Shown one piece after another: positions 54,158 through 62,320 of a stretch of 64,000 nucleotides of DNA (position 1 is its first letter; every line of letters starts with the position of its first letter). The DNA is from Burkholderiaceae bacterium (GTDB lineage: Bacteria; Pseudomonadota; Gammaproteobacteria; Burkholderiales; Burkholderiaceae_C): contig JAEUOU010000023.1 of assembly GCA_016790575.1 (NCBI GenBank), forward strand, positions 1-64,000, written 5' to 3'. A model generated the notes under the pieces. It saw only the letters and a program-made list of their open reading frames with translations. It was not told where the DNA came from and did no database searches. The position numbers and the translations under genes are program-made.

Positions 54158-55668
54158 GTGCTGACGGCGGCACCCCCACGGGCCCGGTCAGCTTCGCCCA
54201 CCGCTGCGGCCAGTGGAGCGCCGGGCGCGAGGTGGCGGCGCTGGAGACCGCGCGACGCATCCACGACAGCGGCGTGGAGCTGGTGCGGGTGGGCTGGTGT
54301 GACACCCACGGCGTGCTGCGCGGCAAGACACTGACCGCCCGCGCGGCCATCCGCGCACTGCACGAGGGGGTGGGCCTGGTCAGCACCCTGCTGCTGAAGG
54401 ACACCTCCGACCGCACCGCGTTCAAGGTGTTCGAGCCCGGCGGCGCGGACGAGCTTCCCGGCTTTGCCTTTGCCAGCAACCTGATCCTGCTGCCCGACCC
54501 GGCCAGCTTCACCCTGCTGCCCTGGGCGCCCGGCACCGGCTGGCTGCGCGGCCAGCCGTGGTTTCAGGACGGCGCACCGGTGCCCTACGACACCCGCCGG
54601 GTGCTGCAGCTGGCGCTGGCGCGGTTGGCCGGCGAGGAGCTGGGCCTGACCTGCGGGCTGGAAGTCGAATTCCACATCTACCGCCTGAAGGACGGCGCCC
54701 ATGGGCCGGACCTGGACCCGGATCTGTCCGCCTGGCCGGGGCTGCCGCCGGCCGTGAGCCTGATCCACCCCGGCTACAACCTGCTGGCCGAGGGCTGGAT
54801 CGACCTGGCTGACGAGCCGCTGCGCATCGTGCAGCGCACGGCGCAGGCGCTGGGCCTGCCGCTGCAGTCGCTGGAGATTGAGCTCGGCCCCAGCCAGGTG
54901 GAGGCGGTGTTCGACGCCACCGACGCCCTCACCGCCGCCGACAACATGGTGCTGTTTCGCAACGGGGTGCGCCAGGCGCTGCGCCGCGCCGGCTACCACG
55001 CCAGCTTCATGTGCCGTCCGCCCTTCCCCGGCATCATGTCCAGCGGCTGGCACCTGCACCAGTCGGTGTCGCGGCAGGCCGATGGCGGCAACGCCTTTGT
55101 GCGCGCCGCGCCGGCGCCGGGCACCACGCCCGCCGACGCCACGCACACGCTGTCCGACACCGGCGCGGCCTGGCTGGGCGGCCTGCTGGCCCACGCCCGG
55201 GGCATGACGGTGCTGTGCACACCCACGGCCAACGGCTTCGGGCGCTTTCGGCCCAACGCGCTGGCACCGCAGGCGGTGGTGTGGGGGCGCGACAACCGCG
55301 GCGCGATGCTGCGCGTGGTGGGCGGCGCGGGCGACGGCGCCACCCGCATCGAAAACCGCATCGGCGAGCCGGCGGCCAACCCGTATCTGTACATGGCGGC
55401 GCAGATCCACGCCGGGCTGGACGGCCTGGCGCGCGGCCTGCTGCCGCCCCCCGCCACCGAGGCGCCTTATGCGCTGGACGCCGAACGCATCCCCACCAAC
55501 CTGCCCGACGCGCTGGCCGCGTTGCAGGCCGACGGCGCGTTGGTGGACGGGCTGGGCGCGGACGTGGTGCGCTGGTTCAGCCGCGTGAAACAATCGGAAC
55601 ACCAGCGCCACGCCCAGGCCGAAGACAAGGCCGATTTCGAGCGGCGCGAGTATTTCAGCCGGTTCTGA
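54154..55668 (+). CDS. Glutamine-synthetase-like ligase (gamma-glutamylamide synthetase type)
   Basis: A 504-residue member of the glutamine synthetase superfamily: beta-grasp-like N-terminus, then the catalytic barrel with GLEVEFHIYRL (metal Glu), SLEIELGPSQVEAVFDATDA (glutamate/metal Glu), GWHLHQSVS (catalytic His), NGFGRFRPNALAPQAVVWGR and ATRIENRIGEPAANPYLYMA. GS-like enzymes beside Rieske oxygenases, such as in aniline degradation, attach glutamate to an amine before oxidation. The GTG start overlaps the oxygenase stop (GTGA); the frame is open upstream but that is the oxygenase tail. The substrate here is not known. Confidence 0.9.
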   Translation: MSADGGTPTGPVSFAHRCGQWSAGREVAALETARRIHDSGVELVRVGWCDTHGVLRGKTLTARAAIRALHEGVGLVSTLLLKDTSDRTAFKVFEPGGADELPGFAFASNLILLPDPASFTLLPWAPGTGWLRGQPWFQDGAPVPYDTRRVLQLALARLAGEELGLTCGLEVEFHIYRLKDGAHGPDLDPDLSAWPGLPPAVSLIHPGYNLLAEGWIDLADEPLRIVQRTAQALGLPLQSLEIELGPSQVEAVFDATDALTAADNMVLFRNGVRQALRRAGYHASFMCRPPFPGIMSSGWHLHQSVSRQADGGNAFVRAAPAPGTTPADATHTLSDTGAAWLGGLLAHARGMTVLCTPTANGFGRFRPNALAPQAVVWGRDNRGAMLRVVGGAGDGATRIENRIGEPAANPYLYMAAQIHAGLDGLARGLLPPPATEAPYALDAERIPTNLPDALAALQADGALVDGLGADVVRWFSRVKQSEHQRHAQAEDKADFERREYFSRF

Positions 55669-55694
55669 GCCCGTTCCACCCCCGTCACCGCACC

Positions 55695-56030
55695 ATGATT
55701 ACTCTTCATTTCATAGCAAACAATGACCCGGCGGCGCTGGGCAGTGCCATTTTTCCTTCAAAACCCGGCCGCAGCCTGATGCAGGCGGCCCAAAGCGGCG
55801 GTGTGGAGGGCATTGCGGCCGACTGTGGCGGCTGCCTGACCTGCGCCACCTGCCATGTGGTGGTGCGCGAGCCCTGGGCCAGCCAGCTGCCGCCGCCCGG
55901 CGCGGACGAGCTGGCCATGCTGGAGTTCACCGCCGTGCCGCGCCAGCCGGGCAGCCGCCTGTCCTGCCAGATCCAGCTGACCGACGCGCTGGACGGGCTG
56001 ACGGTAGACTTGCCGGCCACCCAATACTGA
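55695..56030 (+). CDS. 2Fe-2S ferredoxin with repeat-derived N-terminal insert
   Basis: A 111-residue adrenodoxin-type ferredoxin with ligands Cys44, Cys50, Cys53 and Cys91 (DCGGCLTCATCHVV and LSCQ). It probably supplies electrons to the Rieske oxygenase in the same operon. Residues about 7-24 (ANNDPAALGSAIFPSK), between the first beta strand and the conserved PGRSLMQAA, are encoded by dispersed repeat copy 12 and are unusual for the family. A matching reductase is not seen in the cluster. Confidence 0.9.
   Translation: MITLHFIANNDPAALGSAIFPSKPGRSLMQAAQSGGVEGIAADCGGCLTCATCHVVVREPWASQLPPPGADELAMLEFTAVPRQPGSRLSCQIQLTDALDGLTVDLPATQY
55700..55763 (+). repeat. Dispersed repeat, copy 12 (inside the ferredoxin gene)
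   Basis: TTCATAGCAAACAATGACCC then GGCGGCGCTGGGCAGTGCCA and TTTTTCCTTCAAAACC. Read in the sense direction it is in the same frame as copy 2 (IANNDPAALG against IAIQDHLTLG). Confidence 0.75.
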
Positions 56031-56049
56031 GCCGCATCGGACCCACACC

Positions 56050-56352
56050 ATGATTCTGGAACTTGCCGACATCCGCATCCAGCCCGGCCAGCAGGCCGCC
56101 TTCGAAGAAGCCATCCAGCGCGGGCTGGACACCGTGATCCGCTCGGCCAACGGGTTTCAGGGCGCCAAGGTGAACCGCGGCATCGAATCGCCCGAGCGCT
56201 ATGTGCTGCAGATCCTCTGGGCCACGCTGGAAGACCACACGGTGGGCTTTCGCCAGTCGCCCGCCTTTGCCGAGTGGCGGGCCATCGTCGGGCCGTTTTT
56301 TGCCGCACCGCCGCAGGTGGAGCATTTCGAACTGGTGACCAAGGTCAGCTGA
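56050..56352 (+). CDS. Antibiotic biosynthesis monooxygenase (ABM) domain protein
   Basis: A 100-residue dimeric ferredoxin-like-fold protein of the ABM family (MILELADIRIQPGQQAAFEE, GFQGAKVNRGIESPERYVLQ, WATLEDHTVGFRQSPAFAEW). Such small proteins act as cofactor-free oxygenases or in aromatic ring metabolism. It is the last gene of the Rieske operon, 19 nt after the ferredoxin. Confidence 0.88.
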   Translation: MILELADIRIQPGQQAAFEEAIQRGLDTVIRSANGFQGAKVNRGIESPERYVLQILWATLEDHTVGFRQSPAFAEWRAIVGPFFAAPPQVEHFELVTKVS

Positions 56353-56372
56353 GCGCCGACCGGGCACACCGG

Positions 56373-57029
56373 TCAGTAGCGCGTCGCCGGGGCGCGTTCC
56401 GCAAGGAAGATTTCGACCCGGCGGTTGCGGGCGCGGCCGGATTCCGACGCGTTGTCGGCCACCGGCTCGCGCGCACCCCGTCCGTCGATCGCCACCCGGC
56501 GGGAATCGACGCCCCGGCTGCCCAGGTAGTTGCGCACGCTGGCGGCGCGATTGACCGACAGCGGGTCGTTGATGGCATCGGTGCCGGTGCTGTCGGTATG
56601 GCCGACGATGCGGATCTCCAGGCTGGGCTGATCTGACAGCCCCTGGGCAAACGCGTTCAGGACCGGCTGCAACGCCGGCTTGATGTCGGCGCGGCCGACG
56701 TCAAAGGAGACGTCACTGGGTACGTGCAGCTTGAGCTGGTTGTCCGCCGTCTGGGTCACGGTAACACCGGTGCCCGCCGTCGCTCGCTCCATGGCCGCGC
56801 GCTTTTCCTGCATGTTGCGGGACCAGACATATCCCCCTGCCGCGCCCAGCCCGGCGCCGATCAGCGCACCTTGCTTGCTGTCACCGATGGCCGCGCCCGC
56901 CAGCGCACCGATTCCCGCACCAATGGCGGCATGGCGCTGCGTTTCCGTCATGTTGGCGCAGCCGGCCAACACCGCCACCGACACGGCCAGCGCGCTGACG
57001 CGCCGGATACGGCTTCCGAATCTTTCCAT
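56373..57029 (-). CDS. OmpA-family peptidoglycan-associated lipoprotein (YiaD-like)
   Basis: A 218-residue outer-membrane lipoprotein: signal peptide with lipobox LAGC, a glycine-zipper segment (AIGAGIGALAGAAIGDSKQG then ALIGAGLGAAGGYVW) and a C-terminal OmpA peptidoglycan-binding domain (about 105-215, IRIVGHTDSTGTDAINDPLS, ARNRRVEIFL). The ATG at 57029 follows AAGGAGGCG. It probably anchors the outer membrane to peptidoglycan. Convergent with the Rieske operon. Confidence 0.93.
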   Translation of the reverse strand: MERFGSRIRRVSALAVSVAVLAGCANMTETQRHAAIGAGIGALAGAAIGDSKQGALIGAGLGAAGGYVWSRNMQEKRAAMERATAGTGVTVTQTADNQLKLHVPSDVSFDVGRADIKPALQPVLNAFAQGLSDQPSLEIRIVGHTDSTGTDAINDPLSVNRAASVRNYLGSRGVDSRRVAIDGRGAREPVADNASESGRARNRRVEIFLAERAPATRY

Positions 57030-57081
57030 AACGCCTCCTTGCAAAAAATGTCCGTCAGGCCATCGTGGCCCGCCCGCCAGC

Positions 57082-57564
57082 TTAACTGCTTGCGCCGGCA
57101 CCGTCATCTGCGGCGGCGCCGGCCCGCCCCGGATCCCCTTGCAGCAAGCGCTCCAGCAGCCGCAGGAGACTGGCCTGCTCCTGCGGTGACAGCGGCGCCA
57201 ACATCACGGCCTGCGCACGGGCCACGACCGGCTGCATGGCCAGGGCCAGTTGTTCGCCTTCGGGTGTGAGCCACAGCAGCTTGCGGCGACGATCTCCGGG
57301 GTCGGCCTGGCGCCGCACCCACCCCTTGGCTTCCAGACGGCCGATCACCGAGCCCGAGGTCGCTGCATCGAATGCCACACGTCCCGCCAGGGTGACCTGG
57401 TCCACACCGGGTCGGTCCATCAGGGCATTGAGAATGGCAAATTGCACCGGGGTGACATCGAATCCGGTCGTTTGTTCGGCAAACACCGCCACGGCCAGTT
57501 GATGGGCGCGACGGATCAGGTGGCCCGGTGCCTGCTCGAAGGGAAACGGCCGTTCAGCGCTCAT
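57082..57564 (-). CDS. MarR-family transcriptional regulator
   Basis: A 160-residue winged-helix regulator: TPVQFAILNALMDRPGVDQV, LAGRVAFDAATSGSVIGRLE (recognition helix) and the wing RQADPGDRRRKLLWLTPEGE. MarR proteins respond to phenolic or other small ligands. It is divergent from an FAH-family hydrolase, so it may regulate that gene and the TRAP operon behind it. Confidence 0.93.
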   Translation of the reverse strand: MSAERPFPFEQAPGHLIRRAHQLAVAVFAEQTTGFDVTPVQFAILNALMDRPGVDQVTLAGRVAFDAATSGSVIGRLEAKGWVRRQADPGDRRRKLLWLTPEGEQLALAMQPVVARAQAVMLAPLSPQEQASLLRLLERLLQGDPGRAGAAADDGAGASS

Positions 57565-57776
57565 GACGGCGCAAGTGTAGCGGCCGGCTTGTTCGGGAAC
57601 CGACGCACCCGCCACCCCGGTCCATCGTGATGCAGGCGCCCGTTGCCAAGACCAGCCATAACGAACAGGGATATCAGCAAGGGCCCTATGCATCTTTCGT
57701 CAGTGCGCGGACATGGCACACTGCAAGGGCAGACAGCCGCGCCCGGCTGGACAAGCCCTTCAGGAGCCCTGGTCCC

Positions 57777-58484
57777 ATGAGCACAGAAACCCTCTTCGCG
57801 CCCCCGCCGCCCGTGACGGCTGCCATCGTGGGGCACCGCGCCCGTTTTCCGGTTCACCGCATCTACTGTGTCGGGCGCAACTACGAAGAACACGCCAAGG
57901 AGATGGGCTTTACCGGCCGCGAACCCCCATTCTTTTTCCTCAAGCCTGCGGACGCCCTGGTGCCGCTGGAGGCGGGGCAGACGGGTTCGATCCCCTACCC
58001 GAGCCTGACGAAGAATCTTCATCACGAAATTGAACTGGTGGTCGCCATCGGCCGTGGCGGTCGCGACATCCCGGCCGCAGACGCGCTGTCGCATGTGTAC
58101 GGCTTTGCCGTGGGGCTGGACATGACCCGTCGCGATCTTCAGAACGACATGAAAAAGCAGGGGCGGCCCTGGTGCATCGGCAAGGCGTTTGACCAGTCCG
58201 CGCCCATGGGCCCGATCCAACCCGCCGACGGCGTCGGCGACATCACCCGGGCCAGCATCAGCTTGACGGTCAACGGACAGTTGCGTCAACGCAGCACGAT
58301 CGACAAGCTGATCTGGAACATTGCGGAAACCATCGAACATCTTTCGGCGGCGTGGACACTGCAGCCCGGCGACCTGATATTCACCGGCACCCCGGAAGGA
58401 GTCGGTGCGGTGGTTCCCGGCGACTTGCTAGTCGGCAGTATTGATGGTCTGGCGACGTTGGCCGTGCGAATCGATGGCGCTTGA
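57777..58484 (+). CDS. Fumarylacetoacetate hydrolase family protein (fumarylpyruvate hydrolase-like)
   Basis: A 235-residue C-C hydrolase of the FAH fold. Conserved segments are IYCVGRNYEEHAKEMG, LHHEIELVVAIG (metal Glu residues) and FTGTPEGVGAV. The short single-domain form resembles maleyl- or fumarylpyruvate hydrolases of the gentisate pathway. It is divergent from MarR and followed by a TRAP transporter, so it probably acts on a ring-cleavage product of an imported aromatic acid. The ATG at 57777 follows CAGGAG. Confidence 0.9.
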   Translation: MSTETLFAPPPPVTAAIVGHRARFPVHRIYCVGRNYEEHAKEMGFTGREPPFFFLKPADALVPLEAGQTGSIPYPSLTKNLHHEIELVVAIGRGGRDIPAADALSHVYGFAVGLDMTRRDLQNDMKKQGRPWCIGKAFDQSAPMGPIQPADGVGDITRASISLTVNGQLRQRSTIDKLIWNIAETIEHLSAAWTLQPGDLIFTGTPEGVGAVVPGDLLVGSIDGLATLAVRIDGA

Positions 58485-58572
58485 TGCCGGGTCGTGGCTA
58501 CCGATGCATGCACAATAATGCAATAATCGATTTCGCATGAAATAACTCGTTTACCTATTCGAAACGGCAACC

Positions 58573-59055
58573 ATGAATCTGTTGACACCTCTTGCGAAGG
58601 CTTGTGCGATCCTGGCGGGAGTCCTTTTGACGTTCATCACCTTGATGACCTGCGTCAGCCTGATCGGGCGCAACACCATCGGCCAGACGCTTGTCGGCGA
58701 TTTCGAATTGACCGGTGTGGCCGCCGGTGCAGCCATTTCGCTGTTTCTGCCGTGGTGCCAGATTCGACGAGGCCACATCATCGTGGACTTCTTCACGGCC
58801 AAAGCCAGTGAGGGCACCCGCAACGGCCTTGACCGCATCGGTCTGCTCTGTACCGCCCTGCTGTTCGGGGTTCTGGCCTGGCGCACCGGCATCGGGGGCT
58901 GGGATGCCTGGGAAACAAAATCGGGGACCATGATGCTGGGCTTTCCCGAGTGGCTGGTGTATCTCGTCATGACCCCAGCGCTTGCGCTGACCACGATGAT
59001 TGCCCTCTGGCAGGCCGCCATCGGTCATACCGCGTCCCTGGAGCATCCGGCATGA
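58573..59055 (+). CDS. TRAP transporter small permease (DctQ)
   Basis: A 160-residue membrane protein of the DctQ family with four hydrophobic segments (AGVLLTFITLMTCVSLIGRN, FELTGVAAGAAISLFLPWCQ, GLLCTALLFGVLAW-like, LVMTPALALTTMIALWQ). It associates with the large DctM subunit. Its stop overlaps the dctM ATG (ATGA). The operon order is dctQ-dctM-dctP, downstream of the FAH-family gene. Confidence 0.92.
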   Translation: MNLLTPLAKACAILAGVLLTFITLMTCVSLIGRNTIGQTLVGDFELTGVAAGAAISLFLPWCQIRRGHIIVDFFTAKASEGTRNGLDRIGLLCTALLFGVLAWRTGIGGWDAWETKSGTMMLGFPEWLVYLVMTPALALTTMIALWQAAIGHTASLEHPA

Positions 59056-60374
59056 GCTCCATACAACTGACCCTGCTCATATTTGCCGTCATGCTGGGCT
59101 GCATGGCGCTGCGGGTGCCGATTGCCGTGAGCATGTTTGCCGCAGGCTTTATCGGCTATGTACTCCAGGCGGGCTGGATGCCGCTGGCCAATTTTCTCAA
59201 CGGCCATGTCTATGCGCGACTGGCGAGTTTTGACCTGTCGGTGATCCCGCTGTTCATTCTCATGGGCAATTTCGCCACCCAGGGCGGCATCTCCAAATCA
59301 CTGTTCGAGGTCGCCAGCGCACTGATGGGGCGATTCCGTGGTGGCCTGGCGATGGCATCCGTCGTCGCCAGCGCAGCCTTCGGCTCGATTTGCGGCTCGT
59401 CGGTGGCCACCGCCGCGACGGTGACGTCGGTGGCACTGCCCGAGATGCGTCGGCATGGATATTCCGGCCGCCTGTCCACCGGCACGCTGGCTGCCGGCGG
59501 CACGCTGGGCATCCTGATACCGCCGTCGGTGCCCCTGGTGATCTACGCGATCCTGACCGAGCAGAACATTGCCAAGTTGTTTGCGGCAGCGATGATTCCC
59601 GGCATCATCGCCATGCTGGGCTACATCGCGGCAATTGCCGTGTATGTACGTCTGGTTCCCGGTCAGGCACCTGACCATGACACCGAACCACCCCCCGCCC
59701 TGACCGGTGCGGCGCTGCTGGGTGTGGTTCCGATCGCCCTGGTCTTCGCACTGGTCTTCGGAGGCATCTACGGCGGGCTGTTCTCCCCGACCGAGGGGGC
59801 CGCCGTCGGCGCCGCCGCCACCTTTGTGGCGGCGCTGCTCAAGCGCGAACTGACCTGGGACAAGTTGAAGCAGTGCTTTTACTCGACCGCGGAAAGTGCC
59901 GCGATGATTTTTCTGATCTTCATCGGCGCCGACCTGATGAACTCGGCCCTGGCCCTGACCCAGGTACCGACCCAACTGGCCGAGGCGGTCGGCTCCTGGG
60001 GGCTGTCTCCCTGGACCGTCATCGCCATGGTTCTGCTGCTGTACATCATGCTGGGGTTCATCATGGATGAGCTGTCGGTGCTGCTGCTGACCATTCCGAT
60101 CTTTTTCCCCATGATCATGGCGCTCGACTTCGGCATGCCGCAGGAGTCGGTGGCGATCTGGTTTGGCATTCTGGTCCTGATGACCGTGGGTTTCGGGCTG
60201 TTGTCCCCGCCGGTCGGCTTGAACGTCTATGTGGTCAACGGACTGGCACGAACGGTACCGATTGCAGAGAGCTACCGCGGTGTTCTGCCCTTCCTTGTCA
60301 GCGATCTGCTGCGTCTGGTTCTGATCTTCGTGTTCCCGCCGGTTGCCCTGTGGCTGGTGGGCATTCTGACCTGA
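59052..60374 (+). CDS. TRAP transporter large permease (DctM)
   Basis: A 440-residue transporter with about twelve membrane helices, the sodium-driven permease of a TRAP system. Family segments include LILMGNFATQGGISKSLFEV, GSICGSSVATAATVTSVALP, AAGGTLGILIPPSVPLVIY and FGLLSPPVGLNVYVVNGLA. The ATG overlaps the dctQ stop. It moves a carboxylate captured by the periplasmic DctP into the cytoplasm. Confidence 0.94.
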   Translation: MSSIQLTLLIFAVMLGCMALRVPIAVSMFAAGFIGYVLQAGWMPLANFLNGHVYARLASFDLSVIPLFILMGNFATQGGISKSLFEVASALMGRFRGGLAMASVVASAAFGSICGSSVATAATVTSVALPEMRRHGYSGRLSTGTLAAGGTLGILIPPSVPLVIYAILTEQNIAKLFAAAMIPGIIAMLGYIAAIAVYVRLVPGQAPDHDTEPPPALTGAALLGVVPIALVFALVFGGIYGGLFSPTEGAAVGAAATFVAALLKRELTWDKLKQCFYSTAESAAMIFLIFIGADLMNSALALTQVPTQLAEAVGSWGLSPWTVIAMVLLLYIMLGFIMDELSVLLLTIPIFFPMIMALDFGMPQESVAIWFGILVLMTVGFGLLSPPVGLNVYVVNGLARTVPIAESYRGVLPFLVSDLLRLVLIFVFPPVALWLVGILT

Positions 60375-60450
60375 GCTGCGGGTAAGCCCGATCTCCCAAT
60401 TTCAACCGTCTGCGTTAACTTCCTGTCAACACCAACCCGGAGACTTCTTC

Positions 60451-61530
60451 ATGATCCAACGACGCACCCTCTTGCAATCGACCGCTGCGGTGGCCCTTGG
60501 CGCCCCCGCCCTGACCGGTTTTGCCCAGCAGACGGTCACCCTGAAGTTCCACACCTTCATGGCACCGCTGTCCAACGTCTGGCTGAACATGCACAAAGCC
60601 TGGATGAACAAGGTGGAGAAGGATTCCGGCGGCCGGATCAAATTCGAGGCGTACCCCGCCATGCAACTGGGCGGCACGCCGCCCCAGCTCTACGACCAGG
60701 CCAAGGATGGCGTTGTCGATATCGTCTGGACCTTGCCTGGCAATACCGCCGGACGCTTCCCCCGGATCGAGGTGTTTGAGCTTCCCTTCATGATGAACAA
60801 TGCGGAAGCAACCTCCAAGGCCTATTGGGAGTACGTCCAGACCGTGGCCCCCGACGAATTCAAGGACACCCACGTGCTCGCGCTGCAAGTCCACGGGCCC
60901 GGCATGTTCCACACCAAAACCCGGCAAATCAAGACGGCAGATGATCTCAAGGGTCTAAAAATGCGCGGGCCGACCCGCCAGATCACGAAGATGCTGGGCT
61001 ACCTGGGCGCCACTCCGGTCGGCATGCCGCTGCCGGGCATTCCCGATGCCCTGTCCAAGGGCACCATCGACGGCGCGGTGATCCCGTGGGAGGTCGTGCC
61101 CTCCGTCAAGGTCAACGAACTCACCAAGTTTCACAGCGAGTTCGACCCCGCAGGTGGCGCGCTCTACACCACCACCTTCGTGATGGCAATGAACAAGGCC
61201 AAGTACAACAGCCTTCCACCGGACCTGAAGAAAGTCATCGACGCCAATTCGGGCCTTGAAACGTCGGGCTGGCTTGGCAAAACGCAGCAGGAGGGCGACA
61301 TCGCCGGCCGCAAGTCGGCCACGGACCGCAACAACACGGTCTACACCATCCCTCCGGCAGACGCCCAGGAGTTCCGCCGCAAAGCCCGCCTGGTGGAAGT
61401 GGAGTGGATGGAAGACATGAACAAGCGCGGCTTTGACGGGCGCAAGCTCCTCGACACGGCCCGTTCGCTGATCGAAAAACACGGCAAGTCCGCAGCGGCA
61501 CCGGCCAAGGCGCCCGCCAAGAAGGGCTGA
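60451..61530 (+). CDS. TRAP transporter solute-binding protein (DctP)
   Basis: A 359-residue periplasmic binding protein of the DctP family. The N-terminal signal begins with MIQRRTLLQS, and a run of hydrophobic residues ends at GFAQQ. FMAPLSNVWLNMHKAWMNKV and KMRGPTRQITKMLGYLGATP contain the conserved Arg that binds the ligand carboxylate. A C-terminal Ala/Lys tail is present. The substrate is probably an aromatic or aliphatic acid handled by the neighbouring FAH-family enzyme. Confidence 0.93.
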   Translation: MIQRRTLLQSTAAVALGAPALTGFAQQTVTLKFHTFMAPLSNVWLNMHKAWMNKVEKDSGGRIKFEAYPAMQLGGTPPQLYDQAKDGVVDIVWTLPGNTAGRFPRIEVFELPFMMNNAEATSKAYWEYVQTVAPDEFKDTHVLALQVHGPGMFHTKTRQIKTADDLKGLKMRGPTRQITKMLGYLGATPVGMPLPGIPDALSKGTIDGAVIPWEVVPSVKVNELTKFHSEFDPAGGALYTTTFVMAMNKAKYNSLPPDLKKVIDANSGLETSGWLGKTQQEGDIAGRKSATDRNNTVYTIPPADAQEFRRKARLVEVEWMEDMNKRGFDGRKLLDTARSLIEKHGKSAAAPAKAPAKKG

Positions 61531-61550
61531 CCCCACATTCGGTATCGGCT

Positions 61551-61580
61551 CGGGGCTTCCCATGGAAGCCCCGTTTCGTT
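61551..61580 (+). terminator. Intrinsic terminator after the TRAP operon
   Basis: A perfect 10-bp stem CGGGGCTTCC / GGAAGCCCCG (61551-61560 with 61564-61573) with a 3-nt loop, followed by TTTCGTTT, 20 nt past the dctP stop. Confidence 0.82.
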
Positions 61581-61599
61581 TCGGCCTACACTCCGGTGC

Positions 61600-62145
61600 A
61601 TGATGGGCCGCTCGATCAAACATTGCCGCGCCTGCGGCGCCGCTGTCACGTATCGCCTGCCGGACGACGGGGATACCCGGGAGCGGGCGATCTGTACGGT
61701 CTGCCAGACGGTCCACTACGAGAACCCGCTCAATGTGGTTGGCACCGTGCCGTACCTGGGCGAACGGATCCTGCTGTGCAAGCGCAATATCGAACCCCGA
61801 TGGGGGAAATGGACGCTTCCCGCCGGTTTCATGGAACTCGGCGAGACCACGTCCCAAGGCGCGGCGCGGGAAACGCAGGAAGAGTCTGGCGCCACATTCG
61901 AACTGGAGTCGCTTTTTTCGGTACTCAGCGTTCCGCGTGTGGGGCAGGTCCACCTTTTCTACCGCGCGCGACTGCTGCACGACCGTTTCGACCCGGGGCA
62001 CGAAACCCAGGAGGCGCGGTTGTTCAGCGAGGCGGAAATCCCGTGGGACGAGATCGCTTTCCGGACGGTGAAGGAAACCCTGGAGCGGTACTTTTCGGAC
62101 CGCCGCCGCGGCCAGTTTGGCGTCCATACGGTTGACATTGCCTGA
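61600..62145 (+). CDS. Nudix hydrolase with zinc ribbon
   Basis: A 181-residue protein. An N-terminal four-Cys zinc ribbon (CRACGAAV at 9-12 and CTVCQTVHYENP) precedes a Nudix domain with the box GFMELGETTSQGAARETQEE. This NudC-like layout occurs in hydrolases of NADH, ADP-ribose or other nucleotides. MM at the start; either ATG may be used. It stands alone, after the TRAP terminator. Confidence 0.93.
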   Translation: MMGRSIKHCRACGAAVTYRLPDDGDTRERAICTVCQTVHYENPLNVVGTVPYLGERILLCKRNIEPRWGKWTLPAGFMELGETTSQGAARETQEESGATFELESLFSVLSVPRVGQVHLFYRARLLHDRFDPGHETQEARLFSEAEIPWDEIAFRTVKETLERYFSDRRRGQFGVHTVDIA

Positions 62146-62320
62146 GCCCCCAGAGCCTCTCGCGCCTGGACGGGGGGACACGCCCAGTCGCGCTGGCGAC
62201 GGATTTGAAGGGGGAATACTCTAATCCGGCCGCACCGGCGCGAATCGGTGCAGGGGACTGCTACCGTACGCGGTTGTCCCCTTCTCTGATTCCGGGCTTT
62301 GTGCCGTGGAACCGTAATTC

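Noticed and set aside
18429-55763. The dispersed repeat as a CRISPR array
   Set aside because: Copies are kilobases apart, have no uniform spacers and no cas genes are present.
62146-62320. A riboswitch ahead of the alpha/beta hydrolase gene
   Set aside because: There are GC-rich short inverted repeats, but I could not match the segment to any riboswitch core (cobalamin, TPP, SAM, glycine) by eye.
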